Shown: positions 34,264 through 42,958, numbered from the stretch's first letter. The stretch: DNA of 64,000 nt from 62-47 sp044463945 (GCA_044463945.1 JBIQLW010000019.1:13740-77739), one strand, 5' to 3'. The notes: a model not told the origin generated them from the sequence alone. Made by a program: numbers and translations.

Positions 34264-35097
34264 ATGATCAAGGATATCGTCCTGCATCTCGAACACGATC
34301 CGGCGCGCGACGCGGTGCGCGACTATGCGATATCGTTTGCCGAACGTTTCGAGGCCCACCTCGCCGGCGTCGCCTTCGGTTACTATCCCGGCGTTCCCAC
34401 CTTTGCGTTTCCCGGCTTCCCCGCCGATGTGATGAGCGAGATTCTCGCCGAGGGCGATGCGGCGGCCCGCGCTGCCGTCGAGCGCTTCGAGGCGGCGGCG
34501 CGGCGCAGCGGCATCTCGGTGGAGTCCCGCGTGGTGCTGCACGACGAGCAGGTGTCCCCGACCATGTTCGCGTCGCTGGGGCGGCGCTTCGACCTCAGCG
34601 TCATCATGCAGTCCGATCCCGACGGCGACGGCCGCAACGAGCCGGTGATCGAGGCGGCGCTGTTCTCGTCCGGCCATCCGGTGGTGATCGTGCCGTACAT
34701 CCACAAGGGCGCGGCGAAGCTCGACCGTATCACCTGCTGCTGGGACGGCGGCGCGACCGCCGCGCGCGCCATCAGCGACGCGTTGCCGATCCTGAGGCAG
34801 GCGCGCGTCGCCGAACTGTTCATCATCGAGAACGAGAAGACCCGCGGCGACCAGGAAATCACCGGCGCCGACCTCGCCCAGCACCTCGCGCGCCACGGGG
34901 TCAACATCGAGATCGAAACCCGGCCGGCGGCGGACATCGATGCCGCCAACGCCATTCTCTCCCACGTCGCCGACCGTTCCTCGGACATGATCGTGATGGG
35001 CGGATACGGCCATTCGCGCTTCCGCCAGTTCGTGCTGGGCGGCACCACGCGCGATATTCTGGCGATGATGACGGTGCCGGTGTTCATGTCGCATTGA
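34264..35097 (+). CDS. universal stress protein with two Usp domains
   Basis: The 277-residue protein has an N-terminal degenerate Usp half (MIKDIVLHLEHDPARDAVRD) and a C-terminal half with the nucleotide-binding glycine motif MGGYGHSRFRQFVLGGTTR. Two-domain Usp proteins of this kind accumulate under oxygen limitation and starvation. The adjacent FixK box and divergent response regulator support anaerobic control. It is followed after 57 bases by an alcohol dehydrogenase in the same direction, a pairing common in FixK/Dos-type regulons. Confidence 0.88.
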   Translation: MIKDIVLHLEHDPARDAVRDYAISFAERFEAHLAGVAFGYYPGVPTFAFPGFPADVMSEILAEGDAAARAAVERFEAAARRSGISVESRVVLHDEQVSPTMFASLGRRFDLSVIMQSDPDGDGRNEPVIEAALFSSGHPVVIVPYIHKGAAKLDRITCCWDGGATAARAISDALPILRQARVAELFIIENEKTRGDQEITGADLAQHLARHGVNIEIETRPAADIDAANAILSHVADRSSDMIVMGGYGHSRFRQFVLGGTTRDILAMMTVPVFMSH

Positions 35098-35154
35098 CGC
35101 CCGATTGAGGGGCATCATTCGCGCAGTCACGCAAGGATAAGGTCCGGGCTGACG

Positions 35155-36141
35155 ATGCGGGCAATGGTTCTCGAAGGGCCGGGTCAGGCGCTGGTGTTGC
35201 GGGAACGGCCCGATCCCGTTCCCGGACCCGGCATGGTGCGGATCAGGATCAGCGCCTGCGGCGTGTGCCGGACCGATCTTCACGTCGTCGACGGCGAACT
35301 GCCCGATCTGCGCTACCCGATCGTTCCGGGCCACGAGATCGTCGGCCGGGTCGACCGGCTGGGCGAGGGGGTGAGCACGCCGCGCATCGGCGAGCGCGTC
35401 GGCATACCGTGGCTCGGCTCGACCTGCGGGGTCTGCCCCTATTGCCGCGACGGGCGGGAAAACCTTTGCGATGCGCCGCAATTCACCGGCTACACCCGCG
35501 ACGGCGGCTTCGCCACGCATGTGATCGCCGACCCGCGGTTCTGCTTTCCGCTCGGCGAGGCCGGCGACGACGTGGCGCTGGCGCCGCTGTTGTGCGCGGG
35601 CCTGATCGGCTGGCGCTCGCTGGTGATGGCGGGCGAGGGCCGCCACATCGGCATTTACGGCTTCGGCGCGGCCGGCCACATCATCGCGCAGGTGGCGGCG
35701 TGGCAGGGGCGCTCGGTCTATGCGTTCACTCGCGCCGGCGACGACGAGGCGCAGAAGCTCGCGCGCTCGCTCGGTGTGGCGTGGGCGGGGCCGTCGGAAG
35801 CGCCGCCGCCGGTGCCGCTCGATGCGGCGATCCTCTATGCGCCGGTCGGCGCGCTGGTGCCGCTGGCGTTGCGGGCGGTGCGCAAGGGCGGCCGGGTGGT
35901 GTGCGCCGGCATTCACATGTCCGACATCCCCTCGTTCCCCTATTCCATTCTGTGGGAGGAGCGGCAACTGGTTTCGGTGGCGAACCTGACGCGACGCGAC
36001 GGCACCGACTTTCTCGGCGTCGCATCGCAGATCGGGCTTCGGCCGCACACCACGCCTTACCGTTTGTCGGAAGCCAACGCCGCGCTGGCCGATCTGCGCA
36101 GCGGCCGCCTGATCGGCGCGGCCGTGCTCCGGCCCGATTGA
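35155..36141 (+). CDS. zinc-dependent alcohol dehydrogenase
   Basis: The 328-residue medium-chain dehydrogenase has catalytic zinc ligands in CGVCRTDLH and GHE. The four structural-zinc cysteines lie in CGVCPYCRDGRENLC, and the NAD-binding turn is GFGAAGH. It resembles AdhA-type enzymes described as propanol-preferring dehydrogenases, converting aldehydes and alcohols. Its position behind usp and the FixK box suggests use as an electron sink at low oxygen. It probably lies in the same transcript as usp. Confidence 0.88.
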   Translation: MRAMVLEGPGQALVLRERPDPVPGPGMVRIRISACGVCRTDLHVVDGELPDLRYPIVPGHEIVGRVDRLGEGVSTPRIGERVGIPWLGSTCGVCPYCRDGRENLCDAPQFTGYTRDGGFATHVIADPRFCFPLGEAGDDVALAPLLCAGLIGWRSLVMAGEGRHIGIYGFGAAGHIIAQVAAWQGRSVYAFTRAGDDEAQKLARSLGVAWAGPSEAPPPVPLDAAILYAPVGALVPLALRAVRKGGRVVCAGIHMSDIPSFPYSILWEERQLVSVANLTRRDGTDFLGVASQIGLRPHTTPYRLSEANAALADLRSGRLIGAAVLRPD

Positions 36142-36165
36142 GGCGGAGGCGCGAACGCGGTTCGG

Positions 36166-36179
36166 TTGACCTGAATCAA
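36166..36179. promoter_or_regulatory. FixK/Fnr box upstream of cytochrome c gene
   Basis: TTGACCTGAATCAA matches TTGA-N6-TCAA perfectly. It lies 25 bases after the adh stop and about 340 bases before the cytochrome c start, an unusually long distance caused by the repeat between them. Confidence 0.65.
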
Positions 36180-36299
36180 AAAGGCCGGCGGCGCGGATGA
36201 TAGAAATAAACCGATCTCGAATTGAGAGCGATGCAAGGGCATCGCCACCTCAGGGTCTGAACGGGAAATCGCTTTGTGCATGGATGTACAGCACGAAGA

Positions 36300-36404
36300 T
36301 CGTCGTCCCCGCGAAGGCGGGGGCCCAGTACGCCATGGCGGGCCGGATTTTCTTCACAGGCATCCCGGACTACTGGATGCTCCGCCTTCGCGGAGGATGA
36401 CGGG
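36300..36404. repeat. dispersed palindromic repeat, family A (copy 3)
   Basis: The left arm is CCCCGCGAAGGCGGGG and the right arm CTCCGCCTTCGCGGAG. The preceding 60 bases (CATCGCCACCTCAG and the TGTACA region) also resemble those before copy 1 at 651, so the mobile unit may be larger than the hairpins. Confidence 0.75.
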
Positions 36405-36519
36405 TTTCATGTGGCACGTCCGTCCAAAAACGAATCTCCAGTCAGACACTCAGGATGACGCCGGCGCGCAAGCCTCAACTCCTGTTCTGGAACGGCGCCG
36501 AAGACGCCATAGGAAAATC

Positions 36520-36843
36520 ATGGTCCTCGCCCGCTTCGCATCATCCGCCGTTCTCGCTGCCATTCTTCTTGCCGCCGCCGCGCCGGCGGACGCCGCCAGC
36601 GTCCGGCAGGGGCAACAACTGGCGCGGCTTTATTGCGCTTCGTGCCACGCCATCGACAAGGTCAGTCCGAGCCCGCTCGCGATCGCGCCGCCGTTCCGCG
36701 AGTTGCACAACCGCTATCCGGTCGAGACGCTCGAGGAGGCGCTCGCGGAAGGAATCATGACCGGGCATCCGACCATGCCGCAGTTCCGGTTCGAGCCGGA
36801 TCAGATCGCCGATTTCCTTGCCTTCCTGCACTCGCTGGAATGA
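36520..36843 (+). CDS. small periplasmic cytochrome c
   Basis: The 107-residue precursor has a signal peptide (SSAVLAAILLAAAAPADA), then one heme-c motif CASCH with the distal Met supplied by HPTMPQFRF near the C-terminus. This is a class I monoheme cytochrome of the size used as electron donor to terminal oxidases or reductases. It could feed the CuA subunit encoded at 12061, though that is only an inference. AGGAAAATC precedes the ATG. It is convergent with the Pat-like gene, 21 bases away. Confidence 0.88.
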   Translation: MVLARFASSAVLAAILLAAAAPADAASVRQGQQLARLYCASCHAIDKVSPSPLAIAPPFRELHNRYPVETLEEALAEGIMTGHPTMPQFRFEPDQIADFLAFLHSLE

Positions 36844-36864
36844 CGGACAGATGGCGCCCGCCGG

Positions 36865-39579
36865 TCACGCCGGGCTGCCGCCTGAAGCGTCGCGCGCGAC
36901 CGGCAAAGTGACGATGCGGGTCTGAGGGTCGCCGGGGTTCTCACGGATGTCGAACCCCAAATTTTTGCACATGCCCAGCATGGTCACGTTGTCGCTCAGC
37001 ACCTCGCCGCGCACCTCGCGGATGCCTTCCGTGCGGGCGTAGTCGATCAGCGTCTGCATCAGGATCCAGCCGATCCCGCGGCCCTTCATGTCGGAGCGCA
37101 CCAGCACGGCATATTCGGCGGTGTCGCTATGCGCCATGGTATGCAGGCGGCCGACGCCGAGCATCTCGCCCGATGCGTCGTCGATGGCCAGGAACGCCAT
37201 GGCGCGGGCATAGTCGATCTGCGTGAAACGCGCGATGAAGCGGTGGCTGAAATCCTTCAGCGGCGCGAAGAAACGCGACCTCACGTCCTCGGACGTCATC
37301 CGTTGCAGAAACGGAGTGTAGAGAGGCTCGTCCTCCGGCCGCACCGGCCGCAGGCGGATCGAGGTGCCGTCGCGAAGCTGCGCCTGCCGCTCCAACTGTT
37401 TGGGATAGGGACGGATCGCAAGCCGCGGATGGCCGCGCCCGCGCTGCGATTGCGTCACCCGGCCGACGGCGACGCGCGCATCGAGCGCGATGACGCCGGA
37501 CTGATCGGCGAGCAACGGGTTGAGGTCGAGTTCCTTCACCTCGGGCACGTCGGTCACCAGTTGCGAGAGCTTGACCAGCGTCAGGGCGATCGCGGCCGAG
37601 TCCGCCGCCGGCACGTCGCGGTATCCTCTCAGAATGCGCGAGACGCGCGTGCGCGCGATCAGGTCATGGGCGAGGCTGAGATCGAGCGGCGGCAAGGCGA
37701 GCGCCTTGTCGTCGATCACCTCGACCGCCGTCCCGCCGCTGCCGAACACGATGACGGGTCCGAACGTGGCGTCGTCCGCAAGCCCCAGGATCAATTCGCG
37801 CGCTTTCGGGCGCACGATCATCGGGTGGATGGTGACGCCGGTGATCCGGGCGTCGGGCTTGGCCGCGCGCGCGCGGGCGAGAATGTCGGCGGTCGCGGCG
37901 CGAACGGCGTCCTCGTCGGTGAGGTTGAGCCGCACGCCGCCGATATCCGATTTGTGGACGATGTCGGGCGACAGGATCTTGGCCGCCACGGGGCCGTCAG
38001 CCAGCAACGGGCGCGCGCGTTCGACCGCCTCGTCGGGGTTGCGCGCCAGCAGCGTGGCGGCGACCGGGATGGCGTAGCTGGTCATGAGGTCGGCGACTTC
38101 GATCGGGTCGAGCCAGACCCGGCCGCTGTCGACCGCCGCCGCGACGATGCGGCGCGCGGCGTTGACGTCCGGCGCGAAATCCTGCGGCAGGCTCGGCGGC
38201 GTGGCCATCAGGGCGTTCTGGCCGTCGCGGTAGCGCACGAGGTGCATGAAGCCGCGCACCGCGTCGCTTTCCGACTGGAAGTAGGGGATGTCGGCGGCAT
38301 CGAACGCGGTTTCCGCCTTGCCGTCGTTGCCGACCCAGACGGCGAAGACCGGCTTCGACGGCAGCGGCCGCTTGCGATGCGATGCGACGGTCGCGATCAC
38401 CGACGCCGCCGCGTCGGCCGCCGAGGCCAGCGCTGTCGGCACGTTCATCACCAGAACGCCGTCGTTGTCCGGGTCGGCAAGCAGCGCGCCGAGAGCTGCG
38501 TCGTAGCGTCCCGCGTCGGCGTCGCCGGCGATATCGACCGGATTGGCCCGCGACCAGATCGGCGGCAGTTTTTCGTCGAGCGCGCGGATGGTGGCGTCGG
38601 AGAGCGTGGCAAGCTGCCCGCCGAGATCGATCAGGCGATCGACCGCGAGCACGCCGATGCCGCCGCCGTTGGTCAGGATCGCCAGCCGGTCGCCGTCGAA
38701 GGGGCGGACGTGGCTGAGCGTTTCGGCGGCGTCGAACAGTTCGTCGAGGTCGAACACGCGCACCAGCCCGGCGCGCCGGAAGGCGGCGTCATAGACGGCG
38801 TCCGACCCCGCCAGCGCGCCGGTGTGGGTGCGGGCCGCGGCCGCTCCTTGCGCGTGACGCCCGGACTTGATGACCACCACAGGCTTGATGCGCGCGGCCG
38901 CGCGCGCCGCCGACATGAACTTCGGCGCGTCGTGGATCGATTCGATGTAGAGAACGATGGCCTGCGTGGTCTTGTCGGTGGCGAAATAATCCAGCAGGTC
39001 GCCGAAATCGACGTCGATCTGGTTGCCGAGCGAGACCACGCCGGAGAAGCCGACCGAGCGGCGCGCGGCCCATTCGACCAGCCCGGCGACGATCGCGCCG
39101 GATTGCGAGATCAGGGCGATTTCGCCCGGCTGCGCCATGTGCGCGGCGAAACTCGCGTCGAGCCTGACACCGGGAATCTGCACGCCGAGACAGTTCGGCC
39201 CCAACAGACGCATTCCGTGCGCGCCCGCCGCCTGCAACGCCGCTTCCGCCAGCGAGCCGTCGCCGCTGCCGAGCCCGGCCGTGATGATGATGGCGCTGGC
39301 GCAGCCCCGCGCGCCGGCGTCCGCGATGATGCCGGGCACCGACGCCGGCGGCGCGGTGATCACCAGCAGGTCGGTTTCGGGCAGTTCCTTCGCGCTCCTG
39401 AGCGTCGCCACGCCCTCGATCTCGGCATGGTTCGGATTGACCAGATGGATCGGCCCGGCGAAGCCGGCGGCCTTCAGGTTGCACAGGATCTTGCGGCCGA
39501 CCGAATGCGCGCGGGGGCTGGCCCCGACCACGGCGACGGAGCGCGGCAGAAACAGGCGGTCAAGACGGGCGGTTGTCAT
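36865..39579 (-). CDS. protein lysine acetyltransferase of the Pat type (acyl-CoA synthetase NDP-forming fold plus GNAT)
   Basis: The 904-residue protein starts with a CoA-binding domain (VAVVGASPRAHSVGRKIL), a succinyl-CoA-ligase-like domain (ALISQSGAIVAGLVEWA) and an ATP-grasp region (VAAKILSPDIVHKSDIGGVRL). It ends in a GNAT domain (RLRPVRPEDEPLY, VRSDMKGRGIGWILMQTL) near residues 735-895. This is the arrangement of Salmonella and Rhodopseudomonas Pat, which acetylate and inactivate acyl-CoA synthetases; the NDP-forming part is usually inactive. It may adjust acetate and aromatic-acid activation in this carbon-storage and microaerobic setting. It could instead be an active NDP-forming ligase, which sequence reading alone cannot exclude. 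Confidence 0.85.
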   Translation of the reverse strand: MTTARLDRLFLPRSVAVVGASPRAHSVGRKILCNLKAAGFAGPIHLVNPNHAEIEGVATLRSAKELPETDLLVITAPPASVPGIIADAGARGCASAIIITAGLGSGDGSLAEAALQAAGAHGMRLLGPNCLGVQIPGVRLDASFAAHMAQPGEIALISQSGAIVAGLVEWAARRSVGFSGVVSLGNQIDVDFGDLLDYFATDKTTQAIVLYIESIHDAPKFMSAARAAARIKPVVVIKSGRHAQGAAAARTHTGALAGSDAVYDAAFRRAGLVRVFDLDELFDAAETLSHVRPFDGDRLAILTNGGGIGVLAVDRLIDLGGQLATLSDATIRALDEKLPPIWSRANPVDIAGDADAGRYDAALGALLADPDNDGVLVMNVPTALASAADAAASVIATVASHRKRPLPSKPVFAVWVGNDGKAETAFDAADIPYFQSESDAVRGFMHLVRYRDGQNALMATPPSLPQDFAPDVNAARRIVAAAVDSGRVWLDPIEVADLMTSYAIPVAATLLARNPDEAVERARPLLADGPVAAKILSPDIVHKSDIGGVRLNLTDEDAVRAATADILARARAAKPDARITGVTIHPMIVRPKARELILGLADDATFGPVIVFGSGGTAVEVIDDKALALPPLDLSLAHDLIARTRVSRILRGYRDVPAADSAAIALTLVKLSQLVTDVPEVKELDLNPLLADQSGVIALDARVAVGRVTQSQRGRGHPRLAIRPYPKQLERQAQLRDGTSIRLRPVRPEDEPLYTPFLQRMTSEDVRSRFFAPLKDFSHRFIARFTQIDYARAMAFLAIDDASGEMLGVGRLHTMAHSDTAEYAVLVRSDMKGRGIGWILMQTLIDYARTEGIREVRGEVLSDNVTMLGMCKNLGFDIRENPGDPQTRIVTLPVARDASGGSPA

Positions 39580-39680
39580 CTTTGGCCCCCTTTACGGTCG
39601 AGGTTGTCGGACGCTCTGCGGTTGCGTCAAGCCGGGCCGGTCGCGTCCGGCGCGAGCAGCCTGACAGGCAATGATGGCGC

Positions 39681-40064
39681 TTATTCGCGCTCCTCGATAG
39701 CCCGCAGCGCCAGCGCGCCGGCCTGGGCGCTGGCGGCGATCTCGATGAACAACAGCGCCATCTCCTCGAACACCGAGCGGTCCCGCTCGCCCTCGGTCAC
39801 CTGATCGAGTTCCGACAACAGCGTCAGGATGGCGGCGATGCGGTCCTTGTGGTCGCGCGCCTGCGAAAGCCCGCGGCGCGACAGCCGCCGCCGTTCCAGC
39901 GTGCTGAAGCGGTCGAGCGCGGCGGCCAGCGTGTCGCGGCAGCGGCAGTCGAGTTCGGAGAACAGCAGCACATGCCGCAGCCGCTCGATCAGGTTGGCGG
40001 CGTCCTCGACCGTCGGCATTGCCTCCGGCGCGATCACCGAAACATTCGCGGGATGGTCTTGCAT
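39681..40064 (-). CDS. hypothetical helical protein between pat and hemN
   Basis: I do not recognise this 127-residue protein. It is predicted mostly helical, with Leu/Arg-rich segments (DAANLIERLRHVLLFSEL, DTLAAALDRFSTLERRRLS), two cysteines in ELDCRCRD and an acidic C-terminus, and no signal peptide. The start at 40064 is preceded by CTGGAGAACAACCG. The open frame reaches further upstream only through a palindromic repeat (40113-40163), so the longer version is rejected. It may be cotranscribed with hemN. Confidence 0.6.
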   Translation of the reverse strand: MQDHPANVSVIAPEAMPTVEDAANLIERLRHVLLFSELDCRCRDTLAAALDRFSTLERRRLSRRGLSQARDHKDRIAAILTLLSELDQVTEGERDRSVFEEMALLFIEIAASAQAGALALRAIEERE

Positions 40065-40112
40065 CGGTTGTTCTCCAGGGCCGTGCGCCGCCACATGCGG
40101 CGTTTTTTGTTT

Positions 40113-40163
40113 GAGCATGATCTTGTCCGAAAACCGGTTCCCACTTTTCGGGATCATGCTCTA
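40113..40163. repeat. dispersed palindromic repeat, family D (copy 1)
   Basis: GAGCATGATC at the left end is the inverse of GATCATGCTC at the right end, with CCGAAAACCGGTTCCC inside. A second copy lies at 52231-52281. The right end overlaps the stop codon of hemN, so the repeat landed exactly at the gene end and may serve as its terminator. Confidence 0.8.
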
Positions 40164-41510
40164 GACCGCGCGGCTGTAGGTCCGGTTCGATTGCCGAAGA
40201 TGGGCGTCGAAGGCCGAGGCGACGCTGCGCACCAACAGCCGCGCGTCGTCGGCGACCTCGACGCGCGCGCCGTCGAGCCGCACGATGCCGTCGTCGGACA
40301 GGGTCCGCAGCCGCGTCAGCGCCGGCGCGAGGTCGTCGAGCGCCACGCCGCGCCGGGCGCAGACCTCGGCGACATCGACGGCGAGGTCGCACATCACCCG
40401 CTCGATCAGTTCGGCGCGCAGCGCGTCGTCGTCGGTGAGGCGATAGCCCCGCGCGGTGGCCAACTCGCCGCGCCGGACGCGTTCGGCGTAGCGGCCGAGC
40501 ACCACCTCGTTCTGCACGTAGCCCTGCGGCAGGCGGCCGATCGCCGAGGCGCCGAAGCCGATCAGCGCCTCGCAGGCGTCGGTGGTGTAGCCTTGGAAAT
40601 TGCGCCGCAGCCGGCTCTCGGCCTGGGCGCGGGCCATGGCGTCGTCGGGGCGGGCGAAGTGATCGAAGCCGATGCGCACGTAGCCGGCCGCGACCAGCGC
40701 CTGCGCGATGGCCTCGGCCTGATCGAAGCGCGCTTCGCCGTCGGGCAGCGCCGCCTCGTCGATCTTGCGCTGGTGCTTCTTGAAGTCGGGAATGTGCGCG
40801 TAGCCGAACACCGAGAAGCGGTCCGGCCGCATCGCGAGACAGGCGTTCACCGTCTCGACGCAGGAGGCCGTGGTTTGCAGCGGCAGCCCGTAGATCAGGT
40901 CGAAGTTGATGCCGCGCACGCCGCTGGCGCGCAGGCCGGCCACCGCGTCGGCGGTGCAGGCGACGCTCTGGATGCGGTTGATCGCCTTCTGCACGCGGGG
41001 ATCGAAGCTCTGCACCCCGAGACTGGCGCGGGTGACGCCGGCCTCTCCCAGCGCCGCCGTCATGTCGGCGGTGAGCGTGCGCGGATCGATCTCGACGGCG
41101 ATCTCGGCGTCGGGGCGGATATCGAAGGTCCCGCGCAGCAGTGCCGCCAGCGCCAGCATCACCTCCGGTTCGACAATGGTCGGCGTGCCGCCGCCGAAAT
41201 GGACGTGATGCACGCTGAGCGGGCCGCGCGCGCGGCGCGCCACCAGCCCGATCTCGCGCCGCAGCACGCCGATGTAATCGTCGATCGGCTCGTTCTTCTG
41301 GGTGATGGTGGTGTGGCAGCCGCAATAGGAGCACATCGCGCGGCAGAACGGGACGTGGAGATAGAGCGAGGTTTTGGTCGCGGCGGGCAGCGCCGCCAGC
41401 CATTCGCTGTAAGTCGGCGCGGCGATCGCCGGCGAGAACAGCGGCGCGGTCGGATAGCTGGTGTAGCGCGGCAGCCGCTCGTCGTAATGGGTTCTCAGCC
41501 TGTCGCTCAC
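40161..41510 (-). CDS. hemN: oxygen-independent coproporphyrinogen III dehydrogenase
   Basis: The 449-residue radical-SAM enzyme decarboxylates coproporphyrinogen III to protoporphyrinogen IX without oxygen. It has the cluster motif CRAMCSYCGC with the extra fourth cysteine of true HemN, the GGGTPT segment, and FGYAHIPDFKKHQRKI. The length and C-terminal domain also fit HemN rather than HemW. The GTG start at 41510 lies eight bases after GGGGGAG. An imperfect FixK site at 41579-41592 is suitably placed. HemN supplies heme for cytochromes under low oxygen, matching the surrounding regulon. Confidence 0.93.
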   Translation of the reverse strand: MSDRLRTHYDERLPRYTSYPTAPLFSPAIAAPTYSEWLAALPAATKTSLYLHVPFCRAMCSYCGCHTTITQKNEPIDDYIGVLRREIGLVARRARGPLSVHHVHFGGGTPTIVEPEVMLALAALLRGTFDIRPDAEIAVEIDPRTLTADMTAALGEAGVTRASLGVQSFDPRVQKAINRIQSVACTADAVAGLRASGVRGINFDLIYGLPLQTTASCVETVNACLAMRPDRFSVFGYAHIPDFKKHQRKIDEAALPDGEARFDQAEAIAQALVAAGYVRIGFDHFARPDDAMARAQAESRLRRNFQGYTTDACEALIGFGASAIGRLPQGYVQNEVVLGRYAERVRRGELATARGYRLTDDDALRAELIERVMCDLAVDVAEVCARRGVALDDLAPALTRLRTLSDDGIVRLDGARVEVADDARLLVRSVASAFDAHLRQSNRTYSRAV

Positions 41511-41551
41511 GCCATCGTCTCCCCCGCGGCGACGGCCGCGGACGGGGCGCA

Positions 41552-42001
41552 TTATGGCCGCGGCAGGGGGGACGATTTTTGTTCCACATCAAACGCCGCA
41601 CAATCCGGCGGCGGCGACACCAGCGGCTGCACCGTCTTGAGCATCGCCACGAGCTGGCTCTGCTGGCGGGTGCCGGTCTTGCGGAAGATGCGTTCCAGGT
41701 AGGTGCGCGCCGATTTCACCGTGACGCCGTGGCGCGCGGCGGACTCGGCCAGCGTCAGGCCGGAAGCGAGGTCGGTCGCCAGCCGCGCTTCCGTCGGCGT
41801 CAGGTCGAACAGCGCGTGCAGCAGGCTGGCGGAGGGCACCAGCGCGCTCGGCGTGATCGGCGTGGCGAGGATGAGCGTGTCGGCGTTGACGAAGATGTCG
41901 TGCGCGGCGCGCCGCAGCGGCAGCAGGTGGACGACGAAGGCGGCGTTGCCGCCGATCGCCGGCACCGGGATCGAGCCGACGGTGGTGTCGTCCTGCTGCA
42001 T
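41552..42001 (-). pseudogene. N-terminally truncated LuxR-family regulator (helix-turn-helix remnant)
   Basis: The 149-residue open frame keeps a LuxR/GerE DNA-binding domain (LTPTEARLATDLASGLTLAESAARHGVTVKSARTYLERIFRKTG is the core region, about 70-112). It also keeps about 65 residues of a preceding domain. Relatives of this type have roughly 350-380 residues with a long N-terminal sensor part. Here the frame meets a stop 28 bases before the ATG, and a half copy of repeat family A lies about 180 bases upstream. The gene therefore appears cut by deletion. A functional short regulator remains possible, since the DNA-binding part is intact. Confidence 0.55.
41579..41592. promoter_or_regulatory. 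imperfect FixK/Fnr box upstream of hemN
   Basis: TTGTTCCACATCAA has one mismatch to TTGA-N6-TCAA (T for A in the left half). It lies 68 bases before the hemN GTG, inside the 3' end of the truncated LuxR gene. hemN genes are known FixK targets in Bradyrhizobium. Confidence 0.4.
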
Positions 42002-42179
42002 CCCGCCGCACGATCCGCGCGATGGTCGTCATGTGACGACTGTTCGCCGCGCGCCGCGCCCCGGCAATCTGCCCTTCCGGCGGAGGCAAGGATTCCGCGC
42101 AAGGGGCTGAAGGCGATGGCGGCGGCAAGGACGGGGCCCGGTAGCGAGGGCGGGTTTGCGACACGAATTTCCCATGCAC

Positions 42180-42228
42180 GCGCCCCGATGACTGGATCGT
42201 CCGCCTTCGCGGACGATGACGCCTCGTT
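42180..42228. repeat. half copy of repeat family A (copy 4)
   Basis: Only the right half is present: GACTGGATCGTCCGCCTTCGCGGACGATGACGCC in parts. The left half found in other copies is missing, and it stands directly at the 3' end of the pseudouridine synthase gene. This fits a deletion that also removed the front of the LuxR gene. Confidence 0.7.
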
Positions 42229-42958
42229 ATCGATCAGACGTTGCGGCTGAACTCGCGCTCTGCTCCCCGTCCCACCCGCACGCCTGAAGCCGCGCGTGCA
42301 GGTGCGGCGGGGCGGGGGCGGTGACGCGCACCGGCGGCTTGTTCTTCGACAGCGGAATCGCGATCTCGCGCGCGTGCAGGTGCAGCGACGGCTCGCCCAC
42401 GCGCGGCCCGTTGCCATAAATGTTGTCGCCGACGATCGGCCAGCCCATCGCCGCGCAATGCACGCGCAATTGATGGGTGCGGCCGGTGAGCGGTTCCAGC
42501 GCCAGCCATGCGAGGCCCTCGCCCCGCCCCAGCACGCGCCACTTGGTCACCGCCGGCTGGCCCTCGGGGTCGGGCTTCTGCCACCAGCCGCGCTCGGCGT
42601 TGCGGCGGCCGAGCGGCATGTCGATGGTGCCTTCGTCCGCGCGCGGGCCGCCTTCGACCACCGCCCAGTAGGTCTTGTCGATCTTGCCGTGCTTGAACAG
42701 CAGTCCGAGCGAGGCGGTGGCCTTGCGGTGGCGGCCCAGCACCAGACAGCCGGAGGTGTCGCGGTCCAGCCGATGCGCCAGCACCGGCGGGCGCGGCAGG
42801 CCGAAGCGCAGCGCCTCGAACGAGGCTTCGAGGTTCGCGCCGCCCTTGGGGCCGCGATGCACCGGCAAGCCCGCCGGCTTGTCGATTACCAGCATCAGGC
42901 CGTCGCGGTGCAGGACACGGGCCAGAATCTCGTCGGCGCTGAGTTGCGGGGTATCCAT
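42227..42958 (-). CDS. RluA-family pseudouridine synthase
   Basis: The 243-residue enzyme isomerises uridine to pseudouridine in RNA. It has the catalytic motif HRLDRDTSG with the essential Asp, the RluA landmarks DKPAGLPVH near the start and GRTHQLRVHCAAMGWPI toward the end. No S4 domain precedes it. The RNA target (rRNA or tRNA) cannot be named. The start at 42958 (MDTPQ) is preferred to 42988, though neither has a clear ribosome site. The last ten residues (SASSAATSDR) run into a palindromic repeat, so the original C-terminus may have been altered. Confidence 0.88.
   Translation of the reverse strand: MDTPQLSADEILARVLHRDGLMLVIDKPAGLPVHRGPKGGANLEASFEALRFGLPRPPVLAHRLDRDTSGCLVLGRHRKATASLGLLFKHGKIDKTYWAVVEGGPRADEGTIDMPLGRRNAERGWWQKPDPEGQPAVTKWRVLGRGEGLAWLALEPLTGRTHQLRVHCAAMGWPIVGDNIYGNGPRVGEPSLHLHAREIAIPLSKNKPPVRVTAPAPPHLHARLQACGWDGEQSASSAATSDR

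Larger units (their letters stand above)
36142..36519. other. 378-base gap with FixK box and inserted repeat before cytochrome c
   Basis: The gap contains a perfect FixK-type box (36166-36179), then a family-A palindromic repeat (36300-36404), then about 115 bases without recognisable features up to the cytochrome c start. Short open frames across the repeat are not supported as genes. Confidence 0.6.

Noticed and set aside
36197..36400. Small open frame between adh and cytochrome c
   Set aside because: Most of it is translation of a family-A repeat, with no ribosome site and no recognisable domain.
40065..40157. N-terminal extension of the hypothetical gene at 39681
   Set aside because: It is encoded largely by a palindromic repeat; an ATG with a good ribosome site lies at 40064.
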